A DNA stretch of 64,000 nt, taken from NCBI GenBank assembly GCA_015060325.1, contig SUYQ01000005.1:1-64000 (forward strand). The letters are read 5' to 3'. The stretch is from Bacteroidales bacterium. GTDB taxonomy: Bacteria > Bacteroidota > Bacteroidia > Bacteroidales > UBA932. The notes below the pieces were generated by a model. The model ran no database searches and had not been told where the DNA came from. It saw only the letters and a program-made list of their open reading frames with translations. A program made the translations under genes and the position numbers. How positions within the stretch are numbered: the stretch's first letter is position 1; the number at the start of each line of letters is the position of its first letter. This document shows, piece by piece, positions 17,079 to 26,717 of the stretch.

Positions 17079-19694
17079 TCAGGCTGTAGCCAGTTCCACC
17101 AGCTTGGCCATAGCTGCCGGAAGGCTCTCTACTGACTTTCCTCCTGCTGTCGCGAGGCCTGGCTGTCCGCCGCCTCCGCCCTGGATGAGCTTTGCAGCTT
17201 CACGTACGTCGGCGCCGGCATTGTGTCCGGCCTTTACGAGGTCTTCTGTATACATGAGCAGAAGCTGTGGCTTGCCTGCAGCTTCGAATGCGGCTGCAAT
17301 AACAAGGTTCTGAGCCTCCTTCTGGAGCATGAACGCTGCGTTCTTGAGCATTACCGGATCCATAGAAGTGTCTATCTTGACAACATTGATTCCGTTCATC
17401 TCCACAGCCATTCCCTTGAGACTGTTCTTGAGTGCAAGGGTCTTCTCCTTTGCAATCTCTTCCATCTGCTTCTTGTATGCCTCGTTTTCTTCGACCATCT
17501 TCCTGATGGCTCCGGCGAGGTCAGGAACATTGTTGAAGAATGCCTTTGCCGTGCGGATGGTCTCGGCCATCTCGTCTACCAGAGCTTCGGCATATGTACC
17601 TGTAGTAGCCTCGATACGGCGTACTCCGGCAGCGATGGCTGACTCTGAGACGAGTCTGAAATAGCCGATGCGGCCTGTAGCTGCAGCATGTGTACCACCG
17701 CAGAGCTCGCATGAGTTTCCGAATCTCACCACACGTACCTTGTCACCATATTTCTCTCCGAAGAGTGCCATAGCACCCATCTCCTGAGCCTCTTCCATAG
17801 TGGCGTTGCGGTTTTCGTCAAGAGGATAGTTGTTTCTGATGAGCTCGTTTACCCTTCTCTCCACAAGCCTGCTCTGCTCTTCGCTGAGCTTCTCGAAGTG
17901 AGAGAAGTCGAAACGGAAATATTTGTCGCATACGAACGAACCCTTCTGCTCCACATGTGTTCCGAGGATCTCGCGGAGAGCCTGGTGGAGAAGGTGGGTC
18001 GCTGTATGGTTGTTCTCTATCTGGATTCTGCGCTCTGCATCCACGTGGAGGCTGAAGCTCTCCGTGCAGTCTGCCGGAATGCGCTCTGCAACATGGATGG
18101 TGAGGTTGTTCTCCTTGATTGTGTTTACGATATTGATCTTCTCGCCGCTTTCGGAAAGGATGTATCCGGTATCTCCTACCTGACCTCCCATTTCAGCATA
18201 GAACGGAGTGCGCTCGAAGACGAGCTGGTACATTGTCTTGTTCTTTGCCTTCACTGTGCGGTGACGTGTGAGCTGCACGCCTTCAAGCTCGGTAGCATCA
18301 TATCCGAGGAACTCGATATTGTCGCAGTGTGCGAACTCGACCCAGTCGCCTGACTCGATTGCGGTAGCGTTGCGTGCTCTGTCCTTCTGCTTCTGAAGCT
18401 CCACCTGGAAGCCCTCAAGATCGATCTTGTATCCTTTTTCTGAAGCGATGAGCTCTGAAAGGTCGATAGGGAATCCGAATGTGTCGTAAAGTACGAAAGC
18501 GTCCTCGCCGCTGATCACCTTGGTATCTGCCGACTTTGCCATTATGTTGTCCATCAGACGGATACCTCTGTCAAGAGTGCGGAGGAAAGCCATCTCCTCT
18601 TCCTTGATCACGCGCTCGATGAGTGTCTGCTGCTTCACGATCTCAGGATAGAACTCGCCCATGTCGTCAACGAGCTGCTGTACCAGACGGCAGATGAAAG
18701 GCTCGTTGAAGCCGAGGAATGTGTAGCCGTAGCGTACCGCACGGCGGAGGATTCGGCGGATCACATAGCCGGCCTTCACGTTTGAAGGGAGCTGGCCGTC
18801 AGCTATGGAGAAACTGATGGCACGGATGTGGTCAGCGATCACTCGCATTGCTACATCCTCTTCAGTGGTGTTTCCGTATTTGTGTCCTGAAAGTTCTTCG
18901 ATCTTTGCGATCATGCCTGTGAATACGTCAGTGTCATAGTTTGACTTCTTGCCCTGAAGTGCCATGCAGAGGCGCTCAAAGCCCATTCCGGTATCCACGT
19001 TCTTGTTCGGAAGAAGCTCGAGCTCGCCGCTTGCCTTGCGGTTGTACTGCATGAATACGTTGTTCCAGATCTCGATAACGAGCGGATGGTCCTTGTTCAC
19101 GAGCGACGCTCCCGGAACGGCTGCCCTCTCATCGTCGTCGCGGAGGTCGATGTGTATCTCAGAGCATGGTCCGCAAGGGCCTGTATCTCCCATTTCCCAG
19201 AAATTGTCCTTCTTGTTTCCAAGGAGGATCCTTTCCTCAGGAAGGTGTCTCTTCCATGCCTCCATGGCCTCGGTGTCGAGTTGTGTGCCGTCTGCCTCGG
19301 AACCCTCGAACACTGTAGCATAGAGTCTGTCCTTGTCGAGTTTGTATACCTCTGTGAGGAGCTCCCATGCCCAGTCGATCGCCTCGTTCTTGAAATAGTC
19401 GCCGAAGCTCCAGTTTCCGAGCATCTCGAACATTGTATGGTGATATGTGTCGCGTCCCACCTCCTCAAGGTCGTTGTGTTTTCCGCTTACTCGGAGACAT
19501 TTCTGGCTGTCTGCGACCCTCTTCCATTTTGCAGGGCTGTTGCCGAGGAACCAGTCCTTGAACTGGTTCATGCCTGCATTTGTAAACATGAGGGTAGGGT
19601 CGTTCTTTACGACCATCGGTGCAGAAGGGACGATCTGATGACCCTTCGATGCGAAGAAGTCCAGGAAGGCTTTTCTTATCTCTTTTGAAGTCAT
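17079..19694 (-). CDS. alaS: Alanyl-tRNA synthetase
   Basis: This 871-residue class II synthetase charges tRNA-Ala in the cytoplasm. The N-terminal catalytic domain starts with [15 protein letters not shown] and contains the motif 2 region [14 protein letters not shown]. The editing domain carries the zinc-binding [11 protein letters not shown] and CELCGGTH motifs. The C-terminal oligomerisation domain ends in a glycine-rich GGGGGQPG segment. Length matches E. coli AlaS (876). It starts a minus-strand operon; the permease-Fmt gene follows after 45 bp. Confidence 0.97.
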   Translation of the reverse strand: MTSKEIRKAFLDFFASKGHQIVPSAPMVVKNDPTLMFTNAGMNQFKDWFLGNSPAKWKRVADSQKCLRVSGKHNDLEEVGRDTYHHTMFEMLGNWSFGDYFKNEAIDWAWELLTEVYKLDKDRLYATVFEGSEADGTQLDTEAMEAWKRHLPEERILLGNKKDNFWEMGDTGPCGPCSEIHIDLRDDDERAAVPGASLVNKDHPLVIEIWNNVFMQYNRKASGELELLPNKNVDTGMGFERLCMALQGKKSNYDTDVFTGMIAKIEELSGHKYGNTTEEDVAMRVIADHIRAISFSIADGQLPSNVKAGYVIRRILRRAVRYGYTFLGFNEPFICRLVQQLVDDMGEFYPEIVKQQTLIERVIKEEEMAFLRTLDRGIRLMDNIMAKSADTKVISGEDAFVLYDTFGFPIDLSELIASEKGYKIDLEGFQVELQKQKDRARNATAIESGDWVEFAHCDNIEFLGYDATELEGVQLTRHRTVKAKNKTMYQLVFERTPFYAEMGGQVGDTGYILSESGEKINIVNTIKENNLTIHVAERIPADCTESFSLHVDAERRIQIENNHTATHLLHQALREILGTHVEQKGSFVCDKYFRFDFSHFEKLSEEQSRLVERRVNELIRNNYPLDENRNATMEEAQEMGAMALFGEKYGDKVRVVRFGNSCELCGGTHAAATGRIGYFRLVSESAIAAGVRRIEATTGTYAEALVDEMAETIRTAKAFFNNVPDLAGAIRKMVEENEAYKKQMEEIAKEKTLALKNSLKGMAVEMNGINVVKIDTSMDPVMLKNAAFMLQKEAQNLVIAAAFEAAGKPQLLLMYTEDLVKAGHNAGADVREAAKLIQGGGGGQPGLATAGGKSVESLPAAMAKLVELATA

Positions 19695-19756
19695 ATGATG
19701 TAGTTTTTTCTTTTCATAATCACGGGCTATGCTTTACGCAGCCGCAAAATAACTTG

Positions 19757-19764
19757 CAAAAATA
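19757..19764 (-). promoter_or_regulatory. -7 element upstream of alaS
   Basis: On the minus strand TATTTTTG matches TAnnTTTG, 62 nt before the alaS ATG. A T-rich stretch lies at the -33 distance. Confidence 0.45.
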
Positions 19765-19858
19765 CAATAAAAATCCGTAAAACCCCATATCTTGGGCTTA
19801 AACTAGGCCCTCTTTTCTTAAAAATTATATTTTTTATAGAAGTATGGTGGAATTTGTG

Positions 19859-19866
19859 TATCTTTG
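19859..19866 (+). promoter_or_regulatory. -7 element at the start of the M23 peptidase operon
   Basis: TATCTTTG followed by CCCC is a strong -7 match. Transcription from it would begin close to the ATG at 19874, giving a very short or absent leader, and it would exclude the in-frame ATG at 19844 as start. Confidence 0.55.
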
Positions 19867-19873
19867 CCCCGAT

Positions 19874-20884
19874 ATGGTTGACAGTAAAAAATATGTATTC
19901 AATAACGAGACGCTTTCTTATGAAGTGAAGAGGCGTTCGAGATTTTCACGGCTTCTGAAGATGCTCGTGCTGATGGGCGGCAGCTTTTGCCTTGCTGTGC
20001 TGTATCTGTGGATATATACTTCTGTTCTTGGTTATGAACTTCCGAAGACTTTGCTCCTGAAGAAGAAGAATGCCAGTCTGCATTCAAAGGTGGAAGTCCT
20101 GAATGCCAGACTCAAGGAGTATGACAAGGATCTGGTGGCGTTGCAGCATAGGGATAATGATATATATCGTTCCATATTCGGAATGAATGAGATACCTTCG
20201 GATGTCCGTAACGCAGGCTTTGGTGGTGTGAACAGATATTCGCACTATGATGAAATAGACTCCCGGGGCATTTTGAGAGGAGTTGCTGAGAAACTTGATG
20301 TGCTTGCAAAGAAAAGTTATGTGCAGAGCGTCTCTTTTGACGAAATATGTTCTTTGTCGAAGAGGGCGGGCGAGATGGCTGCCTGTGTGCCTGCCATACC
20401 TCCGATGAATCCTGATCCGGAGGCATACCGTATCTCCAGTTCGTTCGGTTACAGGCGTGACCCTTTTACCCACAGGTCCCAAAAGCATAATGGTGTTGAT
20501 TTCGCCATGAAATCCGGTACTCCTCTGTATGCTACCGGTGACGGGGTCGTGGAGTCTGTGAGGTTTGAACATTTCGGCTATGGACATCAGGTCCTGATCG
20601 ATCATGGTTTCGGTTATAAGACGAGATATGCCCATATGAGTACGATCACGGTTGTAGAAGGAATGAAGGTCAAGAGAGGAGAGTGTATAGGATTGAGCGG
20701 CAATACGGGTAAATCCTCTGGTGCTCATCTCCATTATGAAGTACTTTACAAGGGGGCGCATGTCAACCCGACTAACTACTATGACCTGTCTGTTACTCCC
20801 GAAGAATATGCAACAATGGTGCAGGAGACGGCAGATGCATCCGAGAAGATAACACTTCACCCTTCACACCTGAAAGGAAGATGA
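19874..20884 (+). CDS. M23-family (LytM-type) metallopeptidase, membrane-anchored
   Basis: This protein of about 336 residues has a single N-terminal TM segment, a coiled-coil region (about 50-100) and a C-terminal M23 domain. The zinc ligands of a LytM fold are present in HNGVDFA and, near the C-terminus, in HLHYEV. The active form would be a periplasmic peptidoglycan endopeptidase, or an envelope-bound activator. The open frame begins at 19844, but a promoter element covers those codons. The stop overlaps the ATG of a second M23 gene (ATGA). Confidence 0.87.
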   Translation: MVDSKKYVFNNETLSYEVKRRSRFSRLLKMLVLMGGSFCLAVLYLWIYTSVLGYELPKTLLLKKKNASLHSKVEVLNARLKEYDKDLVALQHRDNDIYRSIFGMNEIPSDVRNAGFGGVNRYSHYDEIDSRGILRGVAEKLDVLAKKSYVQSVSFDEICSLSKRAGEMAACVPAIPPMNPDPEAYRISSSFGYRRDPFTHRSQKHNGVDFAMKSGTPLYATGDGVVESVRFEHFGYGHQVLIDHGFGYKTRYAHMSTITVVEGMKVKRGECIGLSGNTGKSSGAHLHYEVLYKGAHVNPTNYYDLSVTPEEYATMVQETADASEKITLHPSHLKGR

Positions 20885-21834
20885 TGGACGGAGGTTACAT
20901 ATTTGACAAGGACAACGTGAAGTTCCATAAGTTGAGGACTCCTGTGCGAAAGCGGATACGTCGTGTGCTGCTGCTTTTCATTGCCAGTCTTTCTCTGACG
21001 GTAGTTTATTATGTGGTTTTCGCATTGTTTTTCAGCACTGAGACGGAGAGCAGGCTGGAGCGGGAAAATGAGATTCTTGCCGGTGAACTTCCGGCGATGT
21101 ATGAGCGCGAAGAGGTGTTGGCCGATGTGATAGAAGGGCTCAGGAGAAAGGATGATGTAATCTATGAAGATATATTCAAGACATCTGCACCATCGCTGAA
21201 TTCGAGCACCTCGATATTGGATGTCTCCAGACTGGATTCTCTTCCTGACAGTGATCTTCTCCGATATGCTGAAAGGAAACTGCATGCCCTTGCCGGTCAG
21301 GCGGATGCCATAGAGGAGAATTTTGCCCGTATTACGGAGTTGATGATGGATTCGTCTTTCGTCGTCCCTCCTATGCATAATCCGTTGGAGGACTTTACAT
21401 ATGCCCAGACAGGTGCGTCTGTGGGGCATAAGATCGATCCTTTCTACAAGGTTCCGGATCCACATTATGGGCTTGATCTTATAGCTCATTCGGGAGAACC
21501 TGTGTATGCCGCTGCAGACGGAATCGTGACGGATGTGATAATGTCACGCAAGGGACTGGGGAATGTGGTGGTCATATCGCACGCAGGCGGCTATCTTACC
21601 AGATATGCCCATCTTGCCGATATCGAGGTAAGGAAGGGACGCAAGGTGGAGAGGGGGACCAGGATCGGATATGTCGGGGTTTCCGGAAATTCCTTTGCTC
21701 CTCATCTTCATTATGAGGTTCAGAAGGATACTGTAATCATGGATCCGGTCAATCACCTGTTTGCATCGGTTTCGGTCGAAGAATATGTTAATCTGATGAT
21801 AATGGCAGCTACGACAGGCCAGTCCCTTGACTGA
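20881..21834 (+). CDS. Second M23-family metallopeptidase
   Basis: This 317-residue paralogue of the preceding protein has the same layout: an N-terminal TM segment (about 28-50), a coiled coil and an M23 domain. The zinc-site motifs HYGLDLI and HLHYEV are intact. Its ATG overlaps the previous stop codon by four bases, so the two are translated together and may act as a pair in septal or lateral peptidoglycan remodelling. The order M23-M23-MerR-NIF3-zinc ribbon-dnaB has no gap longer than 30 bp. Confidence 0.87.
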   Translation: MMDGGYIFDKDNVKFHKLRTPVRKRIRRVLLLFIASLSLTVVYYVVFALFFSTETESRLERENEILAGELPAMYEREEVLADVIEGLRRKDDVIYEDIFKTSAPSLNSSTSILDVSRLDSLPDSDLLRYAERKLHALAGQADAIEENFARITELMMDSSFVVPPMHNPLEDFTYAQTGASVGHKIDPFYKVPDPHYGLDLIAHSGEPVYAAADGIVTDVIMSRKGLGNVVVISHAGGYLTRYAHLADIEVRKGRKVERGTRIGYVGVSGNSFAPHLHYEVQKDTVIMDPVNHLFASVSVEEYVNLMIMAATTGQSLD

Positions 21835-21863
21835 TCTGTGTGCCGCATCAAAATATAGCCAGT

Positions 21864-22181
21864 ATGGAAAAGTATTTATACACAATCGGTGAAGTTGCCG
21901 AGATTCTAGGGGAGAATCCATCTCTGGTCCGTTTCTGGTCGAATGAGTTTCCAAAATTCATCAAGCCGCAGAGGAACGCCAAGGGCAACCGGCTTTTCAC
22001 AAGGGAAGATGTGCAGACCTTCAAGCATATCCATCTTCTTGTGAAGGTGGAAGGACTTACACTTGAAGGTGCGGCAAAGCGGCTTAAAGGTGATAAGAAG
22101 GAAGTCATTAATAAATCCAGGGTGCTTGACAGCCTGAAAGGTATACGTCAGCAGCTTACAGAAATCCGTAAGGAACTTTAA
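21864..22181 (+). CDS. MerR-family DNA-binding regulator
   Basis: This protein of about 106 residues has an N-terminal winged helix-turn-helix of the MerR type (YTIGEVAEILGENPSLVRFWSNEFP), followed by a short helix and no effector domain. A Bacteroidetes MerR of this size commonly lies next to M23 peptidases; its targets are unknown. The frame is open to a GTG at 21840, but the ATG at 21864 gives the expected MEKYLYTIGEV start. Its stop TAA abuts the next ATG. Confidence 0.85.
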   Translation: MEKYLYTIGEVAEILGENPSLVRFWSNEFPKFIKPQRNAKGNRLFTREDVQTFKHIHLLVKVEGLTLEGAAKRLKGDKKEVINKSRVLDSLKGIRQQLTEIRKEL

Positions 22182-22958
22182 ATGAAAGTAAAAGATATAA
22201 TATCAGTCATCGAGGAGTTTGCCCCGCTTTCGATCCAGGAAGGATGGGACAACAGCGGCCTTTGCGTCGGATCTCCGGATGACGAGGTAAATGGTGTCCT
22301 GGTGGCATTGGACTGCACTCCGGAGCTGATTGACGAGGCAGTGGCTTGTGGGGCTGATATGATAGTGACTCATCATCCGCTGATCTTTTCCGGGTTGAAG
22401 AGGATTTCTCCTGATACACAGACCGGACTGGCTGTCATGAAGGCTGTCAAGGCTGGAATCAGCATCTATGCCGCTCACACGAATGCAGATAAAGTGATTG
22501 CCGGAGTGAGTGGAGCGATGGCAGCCCGTATCGGACTCACGGATGTGGAGATTCTTCAAAAGGATGGAGACGGGACCGGTCTTGGAGTGGTCGGGAATCT
22601 TCCTGAGCCGATATCCGCAGGAGATGCTGTCACCTTGCTTCGAGGCAGATTCAATTTGAAGGCGATGAGGACTTCAAGGCCGCTTGACGGCATGATAACG
22701 CGCGTCGCAATGTGCGGAGGATCAGGAGGTTCATTGATCGCTGAGGCCCGTAAGGCAGGAGCTCAGCTGTACGTCAGCGGAGATATCTCCTACCATCATT
22801 TCTTTACCGAAAGCGGATTCATGCTGGTGGATATAGGACATTATGAAAGCGAAATCGGAATTGTGGATATTTTATTTTCTTTGATAAAGAAAAATTTTCC
22901 TACCTTTGCGGTTCGCATTACGCAGAATATAAATAGTAACCCGATATATTATTTTTAA
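22182..22958 (+). CDS. NIF3/YbgI-type dinuclear metal protein
   Basis: This 258-residue protein of the NIF3 family (DUF34) forms toroidal hexamers with a dinuclear metal centre. Probable ligands lie in VTHHPLIFSG, AAHTNADKV and DIGHYESE. It is the short form, like E. coli YbgI (247), without the inserted PII-like domain of longer Bacteroidetes members. The biochemical role is unsettled; GTP cyclohydrolase I type 2 labels are common but uncertain. The promoter for the next gene lies inside its 3' end. Confidence 0.85.
   Translation: MKVKDIISVIEEFAPLSIQEGWDNSGLCVGSPDDEVNGVLVALDCTPELIDEAVACGADMIVTHHPLIFSGLKRISPDTQTGLAVMKAVKAGISIYAAHTNADKVIAGVSGAMAARIGLTDVEILQKDGDGTGLGVVGNLPEPISAGDAVTLLRGRFNLKAMRTSRPLDGMITRVAMCGGSGGSLIAEARKAGAQLYVSGDISYHHFFTESGFMLVDIGHYESEIGIVDILFSLIKKNFPTFAVRITQNINSNPIYYF
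22880..22908 (+). promoter_or_regulatory. Promoter for the zinc-ribbon gene, inside the nif3 3' end
   Basis: TTTG (22880-22883) and, 17 nt later, TACCTTTG (22901-22908) resemble the -33/-7 pair, though the spacing is slightly short. The next ATG lies 55 nt downstream. Confidence 0.5.
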
Positions 22959-22963
22959 GCGAT

Positions 22964-23773
22964 ATGGCTAAAAAGACAAAGAAATTCGAGACTCCGATCG
23001 ATCAGAGGGAGACATTCGTATCAATTCAGAAGAACTTCGCTGATTCTGATATGACTGTGGTTGAAAAGCTCAAGACTCTTTATGCTCTTCAGCAGGCAGA
23101 TACAGAAATCGACAAGATCCTTCAGCTCAGAGGTGAGCTTCCGATGGAGGTTGAGCAGCTTGAGACTGAAATTGCAGATCTCAATGCAAAGGCTGCACGT
23201 CTCTCTGACATGATAGAGGAAATGAATAAGTTCATTGCTGAAAACAAGATCAACATCACCGAGTGCGATGCACAGATCGAGAAGTATCAGAGCCAGCTGG
23301 ATAACATTTCAAACAGCCGTGAATATGATTCTCTCAACAAGGAAATTGAGAACCAGGGCCTCTTGAGACAGATTGCGGAAAAGCACATAGGCGAGGCAAA
23401 GGAGCGTATCTTCGACAAGAAGAACGACCTTGAGATCGTCAAGGAGAAGATTGCCGTAAGAAATGATGATCTTGCTGCCAAGAAGGTCGAACTGGATACG
23501 ATTGTAGAGTCAACGGCAAAAGAGGAGGCGAGACTCCGTGCAAACAGGGATGAATGCGCCGCTAAGATCGATGCTAGAACAATGAGTGCATATGAGCGCA
23601 TCCGTGAAAGCTGCCACAATCACCTGGCTGTAGTGTCTGTATTCAACGGTGACTCATGCGGCGGATGTTTCAATACTATTGCTCCGCAGAGACTTATCGA
23701 CATCGCTTCTAACAGGAAGATGATCATCTGCGAGCATTGCGGAAGAATCCTTGTTAACCCGGACTTCGAATAG
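22964..23773 (+). CDS. Coiled-coil protein with C-terminal C4 zinc ribbon
   Basis: This 269-residue protein is almost wholly coiled coil (about 25-200) and ends in a zinc ribbon: CGGCFNTIAPQ, then CEHCGRILVN, giving the CxxC-CxxC pattern of the zf-RING_7 family. Members are widespread in Bacteroidetes, usually beside nif3-like genes as here. A role as adaptor or nucleic-acid-binding protein is proposed for relatives but is not shown by this sequence. Confidence 0.85.
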   Translation: MAKKTKKFETPIDQRETFVSIQKNFADSDMTVVEKLKTLYALQQADTEIDKILQLRGELPMEVEQLETEIADLNAKAARLSDMIEEMNKFIAENKINITECDAQIEKYQSQLDNISNSREYDSLNKEIENQGLLRQIAEKHIGEAKERIFDKKNDLEIVKEKIAVRNDDLAAKKVELDTIVESTAKEEARLRANRDECAAKIDARTMSAYERIRESCHNHLAVVSVFNGDSCGGCFNTIAPQRLIDIASNRKMIICEHCGRILVNPDFE

Positions 23774-23791
23774 TCTTTTTATAAAATAAAT

Positions 23792-25327
23792 ATGGCTGAA
23801 GAAGGAAAAAAGAGGTCAGTCAGAAGAAAAAATCAGGATGTAAATCTGGATACGCTTGGGCTTGAGATGGGAAACAGACCACCTCAAGCTCTTGATGTCG
23901 AAGAGGCCGTCCTGGGTGCGCTTCTGATCGAGCCGAACTGCATAGACGAGGCAATGGATGAACTCTCGTCCAACTGCTTCTACAGTGAGCGTCACAGGAT
24001 GATATTCGAGGCGATGCGTACTTTGACAAACGAGCATGTGGCCTTGGATCTTCTGTCTGTATCTCAGAAACTCAAGTCCTTAGGGAATCTTGAGGCTGTC
24101 GGAGGTACTGTCGCCCTTGTTCAGCTTTCTCAGAAAGTGGGTGCTGCTGCCCATATCGAGTATTATATAAGGATACTCAAGCAGAAGTGCATCCAGAGGG
24201 AACTTATAACTGCCTCATATGAGATACTGAAGTCTTCATATGATGAGTCTGTAAATGTCGATGACCTGATAGATCAGGCGCAGACAAAGGTGTTTGCCGC
24301 CATCCAGAACAATGTCAAGAAGGATGTCCAGGAGATCGGAAAGGTCATCAATGATGCGCTTGACGATATACAGAAACTTCAGAATTCGTCAGGATTGAGC
24401 GGAGTGCCCTCAGGGTTTGCGTCACTTGACCGGATCACCCAGGGATGGCAGGCTTCCGATCTCATAATCCTCGCAGCCCGTCCTTCGGTGGGTAAGACTG
24501 CATTTGTGCTGAATCTTGCCAGAAATGCGGCAGTGGATTTCAATATGCCGGTTGCATTCTTCTCGCTTGAAATGCCTTCAATCCAGCTGGCGAAACGTAT
24601 GATGGTTTCGGAAACCAAGCTTAGCGGTGACAAGTTCAGGGGAGGAGAAAAGATTGCAGATTGGGAGTGGAAGCAGCTGGATATTCAGTTGAAGCGTCTC
24701 GTAAAAGCTCCTATATATATAGATGATACTCCGTCTCTCCCTGTCATGGAGTTCAGATCCAAGGTGAAGAAGCTGGTAAAGCAGAAGGGAGTTCGTCTTA
24801 TTGTAGTGGATTACCTTCAGCTTATGCAGGGACCTTCCGAGCTGCGCGGAATGCGTGAGCAGGAGGTTGCTGCAATTTCGCGTACCCTCAAGGCTACTGC
24901 AAAGGAAATGAACGTTCCTATCATTGCGCTGTCGCAGCTTTCGCGTCAGTCAGAAAACCGTCAGGGAAGCAACCGCAGGCCTCAGCTCAGTGACCTTCGT
25001 GAGTCCGGCTCAATCGAGCAGGATGCCGATATGGTAATATTTATTCACAGATATGACTACCAGGGGCTTTCTGACAATCCTGAAGATGTAGGACGCACTC
25101 AGATCATAATAGCCAAGCATCGAAACGGTGCCATTGCAGATGTGGATATGATGTTCCGTGCTGATGAAGTACGTTTCGTTGATCTCTCGGACAGCCTGGT
25201 CAATCAGGCTGACAGTATGGGAGTCGAGTCTGCAATGAACAACGACAGCTACCAATATCAGCCTGGTCTGTCAACATCCGGTGAGGACTTTGCCGGAAGT
25301 GATGACTTCAATTCCAATTTTGCTTAA
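23792..25327 (+). CDS. dnaB: Replicative DNA helicase
   Basis: This 511-residue hexameric helicase unwinds DNA at the replication fork. The N-terminal primase-interaction domain begins at RPPQALDVEEAVLGALL (about 29), and the RecA-like domain carries the Walker A motif ARPSVGKTA near residue 230. The Walker B region LIVVDYLQLM and the SQLSRQSENR and DLRESGSIEQDADMV motifs follow. No intein is present. It lies 18 bp after the zinc-ribbon gene and just before rseC and the rnf operon. Confidence 0.96.
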   Translation: MAEEGKKRSVRRKNQDVNLDTLGLEMGNRPPQALDVEEAVLGALLIEPNCIDEAMDELSSNCFYSERHRMIFEAMRTLTNEHVALDLLSVSQKLKSLGNLEAVGGTVALVQLSQKVGAAAHIEYYIRILKQKCIQRELITASYEILKSSYDESVNVDDLIDQAQTKVFAAIQNNVKKDVQEIGKVINDALDDIQKLQNSSGLSGVPSGFASLDRITQGWQASDLIILAARPSVGKTAFVLNLARNAAVDFNMPVAFFSLEMPSIQLAKRMMVSETKLSGDKFRGGEKIADWEWKQLDIQLKRLVKAPIYIDDTPSLPVMEFRSKVKKLVKQKGVRLIVVDYLQLMQGPSELRGMREQEVAAISRTLKATAKEMNVPIIALSQLSRQSENRQGSNRRPQLSDLRESGSIEQDADMVIFIHRYDYQGLSDNPEDVGRTQIIIAKHRNGAIADVDMMFRADEVRFVDLSDSLVNQADSMGVESAMNNDSYQYQPGLSTSGEDFAGSDDFNSNFA

Positions 25328-25336
25328 AACGACAGG

Positions 25337-25762
25337 ATGTCTAAGAAAAACGAGATAATACACAAAGGAAAGGTCCTTGAGATGACACCTGATTTCACAT
25401 CGGTGCAGATCATGGTGTCGTCTGCATGTGCTTCATGTCATGCAAAGACCCTATGCGGCATGTCTGAAGAAGAGGAAAAGGTGATAATGCTTCCTACAGA
25501 TCCGTATGCAACATACAATGTCGGGGATGAGGTGGATGTCTGCACCAAGATGAGCATGGGGCTGAAGGCGGCGTGGATATCCTATGTCATTCCTCTTATG
25601 ATACTCATGGCCATGATTCTGATCCTTACGTCTTCGGGAGTGAACGAACTGATTTCTGCACTCTCCTCTATTGGAGGGGTGGGGCTGTACTATTTCATCA
25701 TATGGCTTTTCAGGGAGAAACTTCAGAATGAATTTGTCTTTTATATCAGGAATAACTATTAA
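25337..25762 (+). CDS. rseC: RseC/SoxR-reducing-system-like membrane protein
   Basis: This 141-residue protein has an N-terminal cytoplasmic domain with a cysteine cluster (CASCHAKTLCGM) and two C-terminal TM segments, the layout of RseC. In many bacteria RseC is encoded with the Rsx/Rnf complex, and here it lies 11 bp before rnfB. A role in Rnf assembly or cluster maturation is inferred from this linkage. Confidence 0.85.
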   Translation: MSKKNEIIHKGKVLEMTPDFTSVQIMVSSACASCHAKTLCGMSEEEEKVIMLPTDPYATYNVGDEVDVCTKMSMGLKAAWISYVIPLMILMAMILILTSSGVNELISALSSIGGVGLYYFIIWLFREKLQNEFVFYIRNNY

Positions 25763-25773
25763 AATCAACAATA

Positions 25774-26703
25774 ATGACACAAACAATCATCTGGACTATT
25801 GCAATCCTCACCGTTCTCGGTACGGTTCTGGCTGTGATTCTGTACTTTGTGGCTGAAAAGTTCAAGGTGGAAGAGGATCCCAGAATCGACGAGGTGGAGA
25901 AGGTTTTGCCTGGTGCCAACTGCGGTGGCTGCGGACAGGCAGGCTGCCGTGCTTTTGCCCAGCATTGCGTAGAGTCGTCTCCAAATCTGGACAGCTGTTT
26001 CTGTCCTGTCGGAGGCAACGAGGGTATGCAGAAGGTTGCTGCCGTGCTTGGAGTCGAGGTTGCTGCCAAGGAACCTCAGGTAGCCGTAGTTCGCTGCAAC
26101 GGAACTTGTGAGAACCGTCCTCGGGTCAACGAGTATGGTGGATATCAGTCATGCCGTGTCAAGGCTGCATTGTACAGCGGTGACACAGGATGTTCTTTCG
26201 GATGTCTTGGATGTGGCGACTGCGTTGCAGCCTGCCAGTTCGGAGCAATCTCAATGGATCCTGCTACAGGGCTTCCGGTAGTTGATGAAGAGAAATGTAC
26301 TGCCTGCGGTGCCTGCGTGAAGGCCTGCCCTAAGGCGATCATCGAGCTTCGCAACAAGGGACGCAGGAATATGCGCGTATTCGTCTCCTGTGTCAACAAG
26401 GACAAGGGCGGTGTTGCACGCAAAGCTTGTAAGGCTGCCTGCATAGGATGCGGCAAGTGTGCGAAGGTTTGTCCTTTCGATGCTATTACAGTGGAGAACA
26501 ATCTGGCATATATTGATTTCACAAAGTGCAAGCTTTGCAAGAAGTGTGTTGCTGAGTGTCCTACAGGGGCCATCCATGCTGTGAATTTCCCTGTAGTAAA
26601 GCCAAAGCCTGAGGCAGCCGCTGTTCAGAGTGCACCGGCATCACCAGTAGAGGCGAAGGCTTCCGTTGTCATTTCGAGCGAAGTCGAGAAATCTGTAAAT
26701 TAA
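25774..26703 (+). CDS. rnfB: Rnf complex subunit B (ferredoxin-type, iron-sulfur)
   Basis: RnfB takes electrons from ferredoxin for the ion-pumping Rnf complex. One N-terminal TM segment is followed by the [4Fe-4S] motif CGGCGQAGCRAFAQHC, then several ferredoxin-like CxxCxxCxxxCP motifs (for example CTACGACVKACP and CKLCKKCVAECP). The length of 309 is near that of Bacteroidetes homologues. The last dozen residues (VVISSEVEKSVN) come from an interspersed repeat and have no counterpart in the family core. A strong Shine-Dalgarno (AAGGAGG, 26702-26708) serves rnfC. Confidence 0.94.
   Translation: MTQTIIWTIAILTVLGTVLAVILYFVAEKFKVEEDPRIDEVEKVLPGANCGGCGQAGCRAFAQHCVESSPNLDSCFCPVGGNEGMQKVAAVLGVEVAAKEPQVAVVRCNGTCENRPRVNEYGGYQSCRVKAALYSGDTGCSFGCLGCGDCVAACQFGAISMDPATGLPVVDEEKCTACGACVKACPKAIIELRNKGRRNMRVFVSCVNKDKGGVARKACKAACIGCGKCAKVCPFDAITVENNLAYIDFTKCKLCKKCVAECPTGAIHAVNFPVVKPKPEAAAVQSAPASPVEAKASVVISSEVEKSVN
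26667..26695 (+). repeat. Interspersed repeat exapted as the RnfB C-terminus
   Basis: This 29-bp stretch differs at 2 positions from 9138-9166 and belongs to the TGTCATTTCGAGC family. It lies inside the rnfB frame and encodes the final residues. Confidence 0.75.
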
Positions 26704-26717
26704 GGAGGAACAGTAAT

